From the NCBI GenBank assembly GCA_035651715.1, contig DASRFD010000006.1:1-62637 (forward strand): a stretch of DNA of 62,637 nucleotides, read 5' to 3'. This document shows, one piece after another, positions 42,533 to 51,428 of this stretch. Source of the stretch: Nevskia sp035651715 (lineage in GTDB: Bacteria > Pseudomonadota > Gammaproteobacteria > Nevskiales > Nevskiaceae). The position numbers and the translations under genes are program-made. The first letter of the stretch is position 1; every line of letters begins with the position of its first letter. The notes beneath the pieces are model-generated. The model did not search any database. It was not told where the DNA came from and saw nothing but the letters and a program-made list of their open reading frames with translations.

Positions 42533-43609
42533 ATGCGCTACGGACGCACCACGCTGTCGAAGTTCCTGATCGAGCAGGCCCGCGGCGACGCCACCCTCGG
42601 CGACCTGGCGGCGTTGCTGATCGACGTCGCCGCCGCGGTCAAGAGCATTTCGGCGATGGTTTCCAAGGGCGCCCTCGGCGGCTACCTCGGCTCGCTCGAG
42701 ACGCAGAACGTGCAGGGCGAGACGCAGAAGAAGCTGGACGTGCTGACCAACGAGGCGGTGCTGAGCAACTGCGAGTGGGGCGGCCTGGTCGCCGGCATGG
42801 TGTCGGAGGAGCTGGACCAGCCCTATGCCATCCCCAGCGAGTACCCGCGCGGCGGCTACCTGCTGGCCTTCGATCCGCTCGACGGCTCCTCCAACATCGA
42901 CGTCAACGTCTCGGTCGGCACCATCTTCTCGGTGCTGCGCCACAGCGGCAGCGGCGCGCCCGAGGCCCAGTCCTTCCTGCGCCCGGGCCGCGAGCAGCTG
43001 GCCGCCGGCTACGCGCTGTACGGGCCCTCGACCATGCTGGTGATGAGCGTGGGGCGCGGCACCCACGGCTTCACCCTGGACCGCGAGACCGGCAATTTCA
43101 TCCTGACCCACCCGGACCTGCTGATCCCGGCCGACACCAGCGAGTTCGCCATCAACGTCTCCAACGAGCGCTTCTGGGAGCCGCCGATCCAGCGCTACGT
43201 GACCGAGTGCAAGGCCGGGCGTGCCGGCGTGCGCGAGCGCGACTTCAACATGCGCTGGATCGCCTCGATGGTGGCCGAGGTGCACCGCATCCTGATGCGC
43301 GGCGGGGTGTTCATGTACCCGCGTTTCACCCGCGACCCGGTGCGTTCCGGCCGCCTGCGCCTGCTCTACGAGGCCAACCCGATGGCGCTGCTGATCGAGC
43401 AGGCCGGCGGCGCCGCCAGCACCGGCCGCGGCCGCATGCTGGAGGTGGAGCCGGAGAGCATCCACCAGCGCGTGCCGGTGGTGCTGGGCTCGCGCCACGA
43501 GGTGGAGCGCATCGAGCGCTACCACCAGGAGTTCGATTGCGGCGCCGACCAGCCGTACGTGTCGCCGCTGTTCAACGAGCGCTCGCTGTACCGGCAGGAA
43601 GTCAGCTAG
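42533..43609 (+). CDS. cbbF: fructose-1,6-bisphosphatase, class I
   Basis: A 358-aa class I fructose-1,6-bisphosphatase (also sedoheptulose-bisphosphatase in many autotrophs). Visible are the metal site FDPLDGSSNIDVN (about 119-131) and, near the C-terminus, GGVFMYPRFTRD and LLYEANPMALLIEQAGG, the usual FBPase signature. It regenerates RuBP precursors in the Calvin cycle. A ribosome binding site GAGGGGAAAG precedes the ATG; cbbX is 41 nt upstream. Confidence 0.95.
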   Translation: MRYGRTTLSKFLIEQARGDATLGDLAALLIDVAAAVKSISAMVSKGALGGYLGSLETQNVQGETQKKLDVLTNEAVLSNCEWGGLVAGMVSEELDQPYAIPSEYPRGGYLLAFDPLDGSSNIDVNVSVGTIFSVLRHSGSGAPEAQSFLRPGREQLAAGYALYGPSTMLVMSVGRGTHGFTLDRETGNFILTHPDLLIPADTSEFAINVSNERFWEPPIQRYVTECKAGRAGVRERDFNMRWIASMVAEVHRILMRGGVFMYPRFTRDPVRSGRLRLLYEANPMALLIEQAGGAASTGRGRMLEVEPESIHQRVPVVLGSRHEVERIERYHQEFDCGADQPYVSPLFNERSLYRQEVS

Positions 43610-43624
43610 GCGGGGGACCAGCAT

Positions 43625-44500
43625 ATGTCCAGAAAGCATCCGATCGTCGCCGTCACCGGCTCCTCCGGGGCCGGCACCACCACGGTGATGCAGAGCTTCA
43701 AGCACATCTTCCGCCGCGAGAAGATCGAGCGGGTGCAGATCGTCGAGGGCGACGCCTTCCATCGTTTCGACCGCAAGGGCATGCGCGCCGCGATGAAGGA
43801 GATGGAGAAGTCGGCCAATCCCAACTTCAGCCATTTCGGCCCGGAGGCGAACCTGCTGGCCGAGCTGGAAAGCATGTTCCACAGCTACGGCGAGAACGGC
43901 AGCGGCCGCGTGCGCAAGTACCTGCACGACGAGGCGGAGGCCGTGCCGTACCAGCAGGACCCCGGCACCTTCACGCCCTGGGAGGACATTCCCGAGGGCA
44001 CTGACCTGCTGTTCTACGAGGGCCTGCACGGCGCCGCGGTGTGCGACGGCATCGACGTGGCGCGCCATCCGGACCTGCTGATCGGCGTGGTGCCGATCAT
44101 CAATCTGGAATGGATCCAGAAGCTGCACCGTGACCAGAACCTGCGCGGCTACTCGCAGGAGGCGGTGGTCGAGACCATCCTGCGCCGCATGCCGGACTAC
44201 GTGAAGCACATCTGCCCGCAGTTCTCTCGCACCCACGTCAACTTCCAGCGCGTGCCGACGGTGGACACCTCCAATCCGTTCATCGCCATGGACATCCCGA
44301 GCCCGGATGAGAGCATGGTGGTGATCCGCTTCGCCAACCCCAAGGGCATCGACTTTCCCTACCTGCTGTCGATGCTGCACGACTCGATGATGACGCGGCC
44401 CAACTCAATCCTGGTGCCGGGCGGCAAGATGGGCCTGGCCATGCAGCTGATTTTCACGCCGATGATCCTGCGCCTGATGGACCAGAAGCGCCGCGCCTGA
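43625..44500 (+). CDS. cbbP: phosphoribulokinase
   Basis: A 291-aa bacterial-type phosphoribulokinase: ATP-dependent conversion of ribulose-5-phosphate to RuBP. Walker A GSSGAGTTTV lies at about 13-22, followed by EGDAFHRFDR and, further on, LLFYEGLHGAAV. Length is normal for the octameric bacterial class. It is 15 nt downstream of cbbF and 15 nt upstream of cbbZ. Confidence 0.96.
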   Translation: MSRKHPIVAVTGSSGAGTTTVMQSFKHIFRREKIERVQIVEGDAFHRFDRKGMRAAMKEMEKSANPNFSHFGPEANLLAELESMFHSYGENGSGRVRKYLHDEAEAVPYQQDPGTFTPWEDIPEGTDLLFYEGLHGAAVCDGIDVARHPDLLIGVVPIINLEWIQKLHRDQNLRGYSQEAVVETILRRMPDYVKHICPQFSRTHVNFQRVPTVDTSNPFIAMDIPSPDESMVVIRFANPKGIDFPYLLSMLHDSMMTRPNSILVPGGKMGLAMQLIFTPMILRLMDQKRRA

Positions 44501-44515
44501 GGCACCGGAGAACCC

Positions 44516-45235
44516 ATGTTCGACCTGTTCATGTTCGACCTCGACGGCACCCTGGTCGATACCGCCGGCGAGATCGCCGACACCGTCAACGACGTGCTGA
44601 ACGAGCTGCGCCTGCCGGCAGTGTCCGACGCCCAGGTGCGCGGCTGGATCGGGCAGGGCAGCCGCGAGCTGCTGGTGCGCGCCTGCGCCCATGCCGCCGG
44701 CCGCAGCGAGGCGGAGCTGCGCGACGGCGCCGCGCCGGACTCGCTGCTGGAGATGTACGCCCGCTTCCACGAGCGGCGCTGCGGCACGCGCAGCCAGGTC
44801 TATCCGCAGGTGGAGGCGACCCTGTCGGCGCTGCAGCGGCGCGACATGGCCCTGGCGGTGGTCAGCAACCGCGAGCGCCGCTTCGCCGAGGCGGTGCTGC
44901 GCGCCCACGGCCTGATCCGCTACTTCGATCCGGTGGTCGCCGGCGACACCCTGCCGGTGTGCAAGCCCGATGCCCAGGTCATCGAGTACTGCCTGCGCCG
45001 GCACCGCGTGCCGCCGCAGCGGGCGCTGATGGTCGGCGACTCGGCGGTGGATGTCGCGGCGGCCCGCAACGCCGGCGTCCGCTGCTGGGCGGTGCCCTAC
45101 GGCTACAACGGCGGCCGTCCGGTCGAGGATGCCGCGCCGGACCGGGTGATCCCCGACCTGTCGGCGCTGCTCGCCGCGGTGCAGGGCAGCCGCGATCTTT
45201 CCTCCATGCTGAAGGAACAACTGTCATGGCAATGA
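44516..45235 (+). CDS. cbbZ: phosphoglycolate phosphatase (HAD family)
   Basis: A 239-aa HAD hydrolase with motif I FDLDGTLVDT (about 7-16), motif II VVSN, and motif IV MVGDSAVDVAAARNAG. In cbb operons this enzyme removes 2-phosphoglycolate, the product of RuBisCO oxygenation. Its last codons overlap the start of cbbA by 10 nt. Confidence 0.93.
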   Translation: MFDLFMFDLDGTLVDTAGEIADTVNDVLNELRLPAVSDAQVRGWIGQGSRELLVRACAHAAGRSEAELRDGAAPDSLLEMYARFHERRCGTRSQVYPQVEATLSALQRRDMALAVVSNRERRFAEAVLRAHGLIRYFDPVVAGDTLPVCKPDAQVIEYCLRRHRVPPQRALMVGDSAVDVAAARNAGVRCWAVPYGYNGGRPVEDAAPDRVIPDLSALLAAVQGSRDLSSMLKEQLSWQ

Positions 45236-46290
45236 TTTCCCTGCGCCAGCTGCTGGACCATGCCGCCGCCCACGACTATGGCCTGCCGGCGTTCAACATC
45301 AACAACCTCGAGCAGATCCAGGCGATTATGCAGGCGGCGGCGGAGTGCGACAGCCCGGTGATCCTGCAGGCCTCCGCCGGGGCGCGCAAGTACGCCGGCG
45401 AGGCCTTCCTGCGGCGCATGGTGGAGGCGGCGGTGGAGAGCTATCCGGAGATCCCGGTATGCCTGCACCAGGATCACGGCGCCTCGCCGGCGGTGTGCCA
45501 GGCCTCGATCCGCAGCGGCTTCTCCAGCGTGATGATGGACGGCTCCCTGCGCGAGGACATGAAGACCCCGGCCAGCTACGACTACAACGTCGGCGTCACC
45601 GCCAAGGTGGCCGAGCTGGCGCACGCCGTCGGCGTCTCGGTGGAAGGCGAGCTGGGCTGCCTCGGTTCGCTGGAAAGCGGCGAAGCGGGCGAGGAGGACG
45701 GCTCCGGCGCCGGCGGCAAGCTCGACCACAGCCAGCTGCTCACCGATCCCGGCCAGGCGGCCGAGTTCGTGCAGGCCACCGGCGTGGACGCCCTGGCCAT
45801 CGCCATCGGCACCAGCCACGGCGCCTACAAGTTCACCCGGCCGCCGACCGGCGACATCCTCGCCATCGACCGGGTCAGGGCGATCCACGCGCGCATTCCC
45901 AACACCCACCTGGTGATGCACGGCTCCTCCAGCGTGCCGCAGGAGTGGCTGGCGGTGATCCGCAAGTTCGGCGGCGACATCAAGGAGACCTACGGCGTGC
46001 CGGTGGAGGAGATCCGCGAGGGCATCCGCCACGGCGTGCGCAAGGTCAACATCGACACCGACATCCGCCTGGCGATGACCGGCGCGATGCGCCAGAGCAT
46101 GGGCGAGAAGCCGCAGGAGTTCGACCCGCGCGCCTTCCTCAAGGCCGCCACCGCCGCCGCGCGCGGCGTCTGCAAGCTGCGCTTCGAGGCCTTCGGCAGC
46201 GCCGGCCAGGCGGCGAAGATCCGGCCGCTGCCGCTGGAGAAGATGGCGGCGCGCTACGCCAAGGGCGAGCTGCGTGCGGTGGTTCACTGA
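45226..46290 (+). CDS. cbbA: fructose-bisphosphate aldolase, class II
   Basis: A 354-aa class IIB zinc aldolase of the Calvin-cycle type. Metal and substrate residues sit in CLHQDHGASP (about 78-87), VEGELGCLGS, GTSHGAYKF, HGSSSVPQE and VNIDTDIRLA. It condenses triose phosphates (and erythrose-4-phosphate with DHAP) in the cycle. The ATG at 45226 overlaps the end of cbbZ, consistent with translational coupling. Confidence 0.96.
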   Translation: MAMISLRQLLDHAAAHDYGLPAFNINNLEQIQAIMQAAAECDSPVILQASAGARKYAGEAFLRRMVEAAVESYPEIPVCLHQDHGASPAVCQASIRSGFSSVMMDGSLREDMKTPASYDYNVGVTAKVAELAHAVGVSVEGELGCLGSLESGEAGEEDGSGAGGKLDHSQLLTDPGQAAEFVQATGVDALAIAIGTSHGAYKFTRPPTGDILAIDRVRAIHARIPNTHLVMHGSSSVPQEWLAVIRKFGGDIKETYGVPVEEIREGIRHGVRKVNIDTDIRLAMTGAMRQSMGEKPQEFDPRAFLKAATAAARGVCKLRFEAFGSAGQAAKIRPLPLEKMAARYAKGELRAVVH

Positions 46291-46292
46291 AG

Positions 46293-47024
46293 ATGAACTC
46301 CCCGGAGCGCTCCCCGGCGGCGTACCGCGGCGGCGGGCCGCTGCTGGCGCCGAGCATCCTGTCGGCGGACTTCGCGCGTCTGGGCGAGGAGGTGCGGGCG
46401 GTGCTTGCGGCCGGCGCCGACTGGATCCACTTCGACGTGATGGACAACCACTACGTGCCGAACCTGAGCATCGGCCCGGCGGTGTGCGCCGCGATCAAGC
46501 CCTACGCCGGCGAAGCCCTGATCGACGTGCACCTGATGGTGGAGCCGGTCGACGCGCTGGTGCCGCTGTTCGCCAAGGCCGGCGCGGGGCTGATCTCGTT
46601 CCATCCGGAGGCGACGCGCCACGTCGACCGCAGCCTGCAGCTGATCCGCGACCAGGGTTGCCGCGCCGGCCTGGCGTTCAACCCGGCGACGCCGCTGTAC
46701 TGGCTGGAGCACCTGCTCGACAAGCTGGACCTGGTGCTGCTGATGTCGGTCAACCCCGGCTTCGGCGGCCAGTCCTTCATCGAATCGACCATCGACAGGC
46801 TGCGCCAGGCGCGCGGCATCCTCGACCTCCACGCCGCCGAGACCGGACACCGCATCCGCCTCGAAGTGGACGGCGGGGTCAAGGCCGACAACATCGGCCG
46901 CATCGCCGCGGCCGGTGCCGACACCTTTGTCGCCGGCTCGGCCATCTTCGGCTCCGCCGACTACGCCGCCACCATCGCGCGGATGCGCGGCGCGGTCGGC
47001 GCGCCGGCCGCGGCTTCGGCATGA
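46293..47024 (+). CDS. cbbE: ribulose-phosphate 3-epimerase
   Basis: A 243-aa ribulose-5-phosphate 3-epimerase (TIM barrel). Landmarks: LAPSILSADFARLGEE, DWIHFDVMDNHYVPN, IDVHLMVEP, LMSVNPGFGGQSFI and EVDGGVKADNI. It interconverts xylulose-5-P and ribulose-5-P. It starts 2 nt after the cbbA stop and its own stop overlaps the cbbY start (ATGA). Confidence 0.96.
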   Translation: MNSPERSPAAYRGGGPLLAPSILSADFARLGEEVRAVLAAGADWIHFDVMDNHYVPNLSIGPAVCAAIKPYAGEALIDVHLMVEPVDALVPLFAKAGAGLISFHPEATRHVDRSLQLIRDQGCRAGLAFNPATPLYWLEHLLDKLDLVLLMSVNPGFGGQSFIESTIDRLRQARGILDLHAAETGHRIRLEVDGGVKADNIGRIAAAGADTFVAGSAIFGSADYAATIARMRGAVGAPAAASA

Positions 47025-47833
47025 GCCAGCTGCGCGCCCTGTTGTTCGACGTCGACGGCACCCTGGCCGAGACCGAGCGCGACGGTCATCGCGTCGCCTT
47101 TAACCAGGCCTTCCTCGAGCATGGCCTGCCCTGGCACTGGAGCGAGCGCCGCTACGGCGAGCTGCTGGCCGTCACCGGCGGCAAGGAGCGCATCGCGCAC
47201 TTCGCCGCCGAGGAGGAGCCGGGCTGGCCGGGGCGCGCCGATGCGGCAGCCGCCATCGCCGCGATCCATGCCAGCAAGAACCGGCGCTACCAGGAACTGG
47301 TCGCCAGCGGAGCCATCGCGCTGCGCCGCGGTCTGCGCGGCCTGCTCACCGAGGCGCGCCACGCCGGCCTGCACCTGGGCGTGGTGACCACCACCAGCCG
47401 CGGCAACCTGGAGGCGTTGCTCGCCGCGGCCCTGGACCGGGAGTCGCGCGAGGCCTTTGCGCTGCGCATCGCCGGCGAGGACGTGCGGCGCAAAAAGCCC
47501 GATCCGGAGTGCTATCGGCTCGCCTTGCAGCGCCTCGGCCTGCGCCCGGAACAGGTGCTGGCGGTGGAGGATTCGCGCAACGGCTTGCTGTCGGCGCGCG
47601 CCGCCGGCTTGCAGGTGCTGGTGGTGCGCAGTTTCTATTTCGAACAGGATGACTTCGACGGTGCGCTGCAGGTGGCGGACGAGTTCATCGGCCTCAGCGT
47701 GGAGGAGCTGCGGCGGCGCTTCGAGCGGCACTGCCGGGAGGGTGCGCAGGACGAGGACGCCGTTCGTCGACACACAAGTGTGTCATGCGCGACACAGCCG
47801 GGAGTGGCGCCTGCAACACTGCTTGTTGAATGA
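47021..47833 (+). CDS. cbbY: CbbY-type HAD phosphatase
   Basis: A 270-aa HAD hydrolase of the CbbY group: LLFDVDGTLAETERDGHRVAFN at the N-terminus holds the nucleophile DVD, with VVTTTSR and the metal-binding VEDSRNGLLSARAAG later. CbbY is a xylulose-1,5-bisphosphate phosphatase that clears a RuBisCO inhibitor. It is the last gene of the cbb run, overlapping cbbE by 4 nt. Its final ~25 residues, after RHTSVSCATQ, run through a dyad-rich region and may be non-essential. Confidence 0.9.
   Translation: MSQLRALLFDVDGTLAETERDGHRVAFNQAFLEHGLPWHWSERRYGELLAVTGGKERIAHFAAEEEPGWPGRADAAAAIAAIHASKNRRYQELVASGAIALRRGLRGLLTEARHAGLHLGVVTTTSRGNLEALLAAALDRESREAFALRIAGEDVRRKKPDPECYRLALQRLGLRPEQVLAVEDSRNGLLSARAAGLQVLVVRSFYFEQDDFDGALQVADEFIGLSVEELRRRFERHCREGAQDEDAVRRHTSVSCATQPGVAPATLLVE
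47769..47796. promoter_or_regulatory. overlapping GACAC-type dyads upstream of the EthD gene
   Basis: Within the 3' end of cbbY there are two overlapping inverted repeats, GACACAC-AA-GTGTGTC (47769-47784) and GTGTC-ATGCGC-GACAC (47780-47795). They lie about 85-110 bp upstream of the EthD start. A related TGTGTC-N5-TGTCCC occurs at 53660-53676, upstream of the formaldehyde dehydrogenase sigma-54 promoter. They could be activator sites, but this is weakly supported. Confidence 0.3.
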
Positions 47834-47877
47834 CTCCGCCGCCGATAGTGTTGGGGTCCCGACAGAGGAGAAAAATC

Positions 47878-48189
47878 ATGATCAAGGTCAGCGTGATGTA
47901 CCCCAACGGCAAGGGCCACACCTTCGACATGGCCTACTACACCGGCAAGCACATGCCGATGGTCCGGCAGAAAATGGGGGCGGCCTTGAAGAACATGGCG
48001 GTGGAGCAGGGCATCGCCGGCGGCGAGCCGGGCGCGCCGCCGGCCTACCTGGCCTTCGGCCACCTGTACTTCGATTCGGTCGAGGCCTTCCAGGCCGCGT
48101 TCGGCCCGCATGCGCCGGCGATCCTCGCCGACATCCCCAACTACACCAACACCAAGCCGGTGCTGCAGATCAGCGAAGTGAAGCTCTGA
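47878..48189 (+). CDS. EthD family protein
   Basis: A 103-aa dimeric alpha-beta-barrel protein of the EthD family, with the usual IKVSVMYPN opening, the FDMAYYTGKHMPMV block and an alternation of strands and helices to the end. Family members bind small hydrophobic intermediates and their activity is rarely known. GAGGAG precedes the ATG. It starts between the cbb operon and fghA, 38 nt before the latter, so it may belong to the C1 oxidation genes. Confidence 0.85.
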   Translation: MIKVSVMYPNGKGHTFDMAYYTGKHMPMVRQKMGAALKNMAVEQGIAGGEPGAPPAYLAFGHLYFDSVEAFQAAFGPHAPAILADIPNYTNTKPVLQISEVKL

Positions 48190-48227
48190 GCCCGCCGCCG
48201 GCGCTCGAGAACCGGGAGGAACGACCT

Positions 48228-49061
48228 GTGGAAACGCGCAGCGAGCACGCCTGCTTCGGCGGCAGGCTGGGTTACTACAGCCACCGCTCGGAGGCCACCG
48301 CCAGCGACATGCGCTTCGCGGTCTACCTGCCGCCGCAGGCGGCGCGCGGCAAGGTACCGGCGCTGTACTACCTGGCGGGGCTGACCTGCACCGAGGAAAC
48401 CTTCGTCATCAAGGCCGGCGCGCAGCGCCTGGCGGCGGAGTACGGCCTCGCCCTGGTGGCCTGCGACACCAGCCCGCGGGGGCTCAACCTGCCGGGCGAT
48501 GCCGACGCCTGGGACTTCGGCGTCGGCGCCGGCTTCTATCTCGATGCCGCCGCCCAGCCCTGGGCGGCCCACTACCGCATGGGCCGCTACGTCAACCGCG
48601 AGCTGCCGGCGCTGGTCGAGGCCAACTTTCCGATCAGCACGGCGCGCCGCGGCATCTTCGGCCATTCGATGGGCGGACATGGCGCCCTGGTCTCCGCCTT
48701 GCGCCATCCCGGTTTCTGGCACTCGGTCTCGGCCTTCGCGCCGATCTGCAACCCGGTGGCGGTGCCCTGGGGCAAGAAGGCGTTCGGCAACTACCTGGGC
48801 GCCGACACAAAGAGCTGGGAGGAATGGGATGCCTCGCTGCTGATGCGCCGCAAGCCCTATCCGGACGCGATCCTGGTGGACCAGGGGTTGTCCGACCAGT
48901 TCCTCGCCGAGCAACTGCAGCCGCAGGCACTGGAGGCCGCTGCCGCGGCTTCCGGCCAGGTGCTGAACCTGCGGCGCCACGAGGGCTACGACCATTCCTA
49001 CTGGTTCATCCAGACCTTCGTCGGCGACCATCTGGCGCACCATGCCAGCCGGCTGCTTTGA
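48228..49061 (+). CDS. fghA: S-formylglutathione hydrolase
   Basis: A 277-aa esterase-D-type S-formylglutathione hydrolase (alpha/beta hydrolase) that releases formate and glutathione. The nucleophile is S147 in FGHSMGGHGAL; LAGLTCTEETFVIKAGAQR and DTSPRGLN are typical family blocks; the C-terminal HEGYDHSYWF carries the catalytic histidine. The start is a GTG at 48228 with GGGAGGA upstream. It is the third step of glutathione-dependent formaldehyde oxidation; the first two genes lie at 57554 (gfa) and 53870. Confidence 0.94.
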   Translation: METRSEHACFGGRLGYYSHRSEATASDMRFAVYLPPQAARGKVPALYYLAGLTCTEETFVIKAGAQRLAAEYGLALVACDTSPRGLNLPGDADAWDFGVGAGFYLDAAAQPWAAHYRMGRYVNRELPALVEANFPISTARRGIFGHSMGGHGALVSALRHPGFWHSVSAFAPICNPVAVPWGKKAFGNYLGADTKSWEEWDASLLMRRKPYPDAILVDQGLSDQFLAEQLQPQALEAAAAASGQVLNLRRHEGYDHSYWFIQTFVGDHLAHHASRLL

Positions 49062-49457
49062 GCCGATGAACCTCGCGGCGTCTTTGCGCGGACGGCTTCA
49101 CGTACCGAACGTTACGCATTTACCCGGATCGCGGGCGCCGCGGCTGGCGCCTCCCCGCCGGCCGGCGGGGAGGCGCACCGCAGGCGGCCTGGGCGGCGCT
49201 GGGTCATATCCGGCCCACCCGTTGTGGCGCAGCCGACCCGAGGCCTGCCCCGGAAAGCGCTGCAACGCCGGGCGGATGTATTTAAATTCATTGAAAACAA
49301 GGGATTGTGATTTATCGGCCGGCTGGCATGGCCGCTGCTTCGTGATGGATCAGCCGAATGCCCACGCATGCGGACGGCAGTGAACCCGTAGCCCACGCCG
49401 GCTGCCCCGGCAGTGATGGCGGGACATAAAGACATGATGCGAAGGAGGAGACTGCGT
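49062..49457 (+). promoter_or_regulatory. 396-bp xoxF upstream region with large palindrome and promoter
   Basis: No gene is seen here. It contains a perfect 30-bp palindrome at 49147-49176 (left half begins GCGCCTCCCC; right half is its exact reverse complement) that could end fghA transcription as a hairpin, although no T-tract follows. An AT-rich stretch (49277-49315) leads into the sigma-54-type promoter at 49324. The ribosome binding site of xoxF is AAGGAGGAG at 49442-49449. Confidence 0.5.
49324..49338 (+). promoter_or_regulatory. sigma-54 promoter upstream of xoxF
   Basis: TGGCATGGCCGCTGC has the -24 element TGGCATG (full match to TGGCAYR) and the -12 element CTGC, with the required 10 nt between GG and GC. 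It is 119 bp before the xoxF ATG. Two more such sites stand before the formaldehyde dehydrogenase and porin genes, and a sigma-54 activator is encoded at 55281. Confidence 0.6.
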
Positions 49458-51320
49458 ATGGAATCCGTTTTGAAGAGCAGGCTGGGGATGTTCTGTGCCG
49501 TCTTGGCACTGGTCGCGACGGCGGGGGCCTCGGTGGCCGACGAAGTCGCGGATCGCGCCAAGGATCCCAATCTCTGGGCGGCGCCGGGCGGAGACACGGA
49601 GCTGACGCGTCACAGCCGTTTGAAGGACATCAACACCACCAACGCGCATAAGCTGCAGATGGTCTGGTCGCAGTCCAGCGGCACGCTGCGCGGTCACGAG
49701 GGCCAGCCCCTAGTCGTGACCGTCGACGGCACGCCGATGCTGTACATGGAAAGCGGCTGGCCCAACATCGTGCAGGCCCTGGATCTGAGCGATCCCGATC
49801 ACCCCAAGACGATCTGGCAGTACAAGAAGACCACCGACCGGGACGACTCGGCGGTGCCGCGCGCCTGTTGCGACACGGTCAACCGCGGCATGTCCTACGC
49901 CAACGGCAAACTGGTGTTCGGCACCCTCGACGGTTTCGTCGTGGCGCTGGACGCCAAGACCGGCAAGGAAGACTGGGTGGTGAAGCACGCCTTCCCGGCC
50001 AAGGGCGAGACCATCACCCCGGCGCCGATCATCGCCGAGGGCAAGGTCATCATCGGCTTCGGCGGCGACGAGTTCGCCGCGCGCGGCAGGATGACCGCCT
50101 ACGACCTGGCCGACGGCAAGAAGCTGTGGGAGTGCTACAGCACCGGCTCCGACAAGGACGTGTGCCTGACCCCGGATACCAACAAGGCGCATCCGGAGTA
50201 CGGTACGGCCGGCCACGACATCGGCATCAGCAGCTATCCCGGCGACGAATGGCAGCGCGGCGGCGGCGCGGCCTGGGGCTGGTACAGCTATGACCCGGCC
50301 CTGAAGCTGGTCTACTACTCCACCGGCAACCCCGGTCTGTGGAGCCCGTCCTACCGCTGCAAAGCCAAGACCCACGAGGAGTGCAACGACGGCAGCCAGG
50401 ACAACAAGTGGTCGATGACCATCTTCGCCCGCAAGATCGACACCGGCGAAGCGGTCTGGGCCTACCAGATGACGCCGTTCGACCAGTGGGACTATGACGG
50501 CATCAACGAGAACATGCTGGAAGACCTGACCGTCGACGGCAAGAAGCGCAAGGTGCTGATCCACTTCGACCGCAACGGCTTCGCCTATGTTCTCGACCGC
50601 ACCGACGGCACGCTGCTGCGCGCCAACAAGTACGTCACGGCGAACTGGGCCGAGAAGGTCGACATGAAGACCGGCCGCCCGGTGAAGGTGAAGGAGCACT
50701 CGCCCTTCGGCCCGAACGGCAACGTGCAGGCCTGCCCCTCGGCCATGGGCGGCAAGGACCAGCAGCCCTGCGCCATCGACCCGAGCGAGCCCGGCATGGC
50801 CTATTGCCCGACCAACAACTGGTGCATGGAGGACGAGCCGCAGGAGCGCTCGCACACCCAGCAGGGCACGGTGTACGTGTTCGCCAATGTCTACATGTAC
50901 CCGGAGAAGCCAGGCACCACCGGCAAGTTCAAGAAGTTCAACGTGCTGACCGGCGAGACGGTGTGGGAGATCGCCGATCCGTACCCGAACTGGGGCGGCG
51001 CCCTGGTCACCGACGGCGGCCTGGCCTTCTACGGCAGCCTCAACGGCGACTTCCGCGCGGTGGACCGCAAGACCGGCAAGGTGCTGTGGCAGCGCCGCCT
51101 GGGTTCCGGCATCATCGGCAACCCGATCACCTACAAGGTCGGCGGCAAGCAGTACGTCTCGGTGTGGAGCGGCATCGGCGGCTGGATCGGCCTGCCGGTC
51201 ACCGCCGGCCTGGACCTGAGCGACAAGTACGGCGCCATCGGCGCGACGGCGATGACCAAGGCCGCCAATCTGGACAAGATCCCGATGGGCGGCACGCTCT
51301 ACACCTTCCGGGTGGAATGA
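49458..51320 (+). CDS. xoxF: lanthanide-dependent methanol dehydrogenase (PQQ quinoprotein)
   Basis: A 620-aa periplasmic quinoprotein methanol dehydrogenase. Residues 1-27 are a signal peptide. The adjacent-cysteine disulfide is C137-C138 (RACCDTV). The catalytic Asp is D345 in DQWDYDG, and D347 two residues later is the extra aspartate that marks lanthanide-dependent XoxF; calcium-type MxaF has Ala there. Eight-blade propeller repeats occur throughout. The ATG at 49458 is preferred to upstream ATGs because AAGGAGGAG precedes it and the signal peptide starts there. It oxidises methanol to formaldehyde (or onward) and passes electrons to the XoxG-like cytochrome. Confidence 0.95.
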   Translation: MESVLKSRLGMFCAVLALVATAGASVADEVADRAKDPNLWAAPGGDTELTRHSRLKDINTTNAHKLQMVWSQSSGTLRGHEGQPLVVTVDGTPMLYMESGWPNIVQALDLSDPDHPKTIWQYKKTTDRDDSAVPRACCDTVNRGMSYANGKLVFGTLDGFVVALDAKTGKEDWVVKHAFPAKGETITPAPIIAEGKVIIGFGGDEFAARGRMTAYDLADGKKLWECYSTGSDKDVCLTPDTNKAHPEYGTAGHDIGISSYPGDEWQRGGGAAWGWYSYDPALKLVYYSTGNPGLWSPSYRCKAKTHEECNDGSQDNKWSMTIFARKIDTGEAVWAYQMTPFDQWDYDGINENMLEDLTVDGKKRKVLIHFDRNGFAYVLDRTDGTLLRANKYVTANWAEKVDMKTGRPVKVKEHSPFGPNGNVQACPSAMGGKDQQPCAIDPSEPGMAYCPTNNWCMEDEPQERSHTQQGTVYVFANVYMYPEKPGTTGKFKKFNVLTGETVWEIADPYPNWGGALVTDGGLAFYGSLNGDFRAVDRKTGKVLWQRRLGSGIIGNPITYKVGGKQYVSVWSGIGGWIGLPVTAGLDLSDKYGAIGATAMTKAANLDKIPMGGTLYTFRVE

Positions 51321-51339
51321 GCGCGTAACAGTGGTCTGG

Positions 51340-51373
51340 CGCCCGGTGCCGCCACAGGCACCGGGCGTCTTTT
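51340..51373 (+). terminator. rho-independent terminator after xoxF
   Basis: A perfect 11-bp stem CGCCCGGTGCC / GGCACCGGGCG (51340-51350 and 51357-51367) with a 6-nt loop is followed directly by TCTTTT (51368-51373). It lies 20 bp after xoxF and 56 bp before xoxJ, so it probably lowers xoxJ-xoxG expression relative to xoxF. Confidence 0.8.
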
Positions 51374-51428
51374 GGAACCGGCGGCGCAGGCCGCTGCGCA
51401 GCAGTACATAAATAAAACCGGAGGAGAC

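Noticed and set aside
49458..51320. Calcium-dependent MxaF methanol dehydrogenase
   Set aside because: The second aspartate in WDYDG and the absence of an mxaI small-subunit gene nearby point to XoxF.
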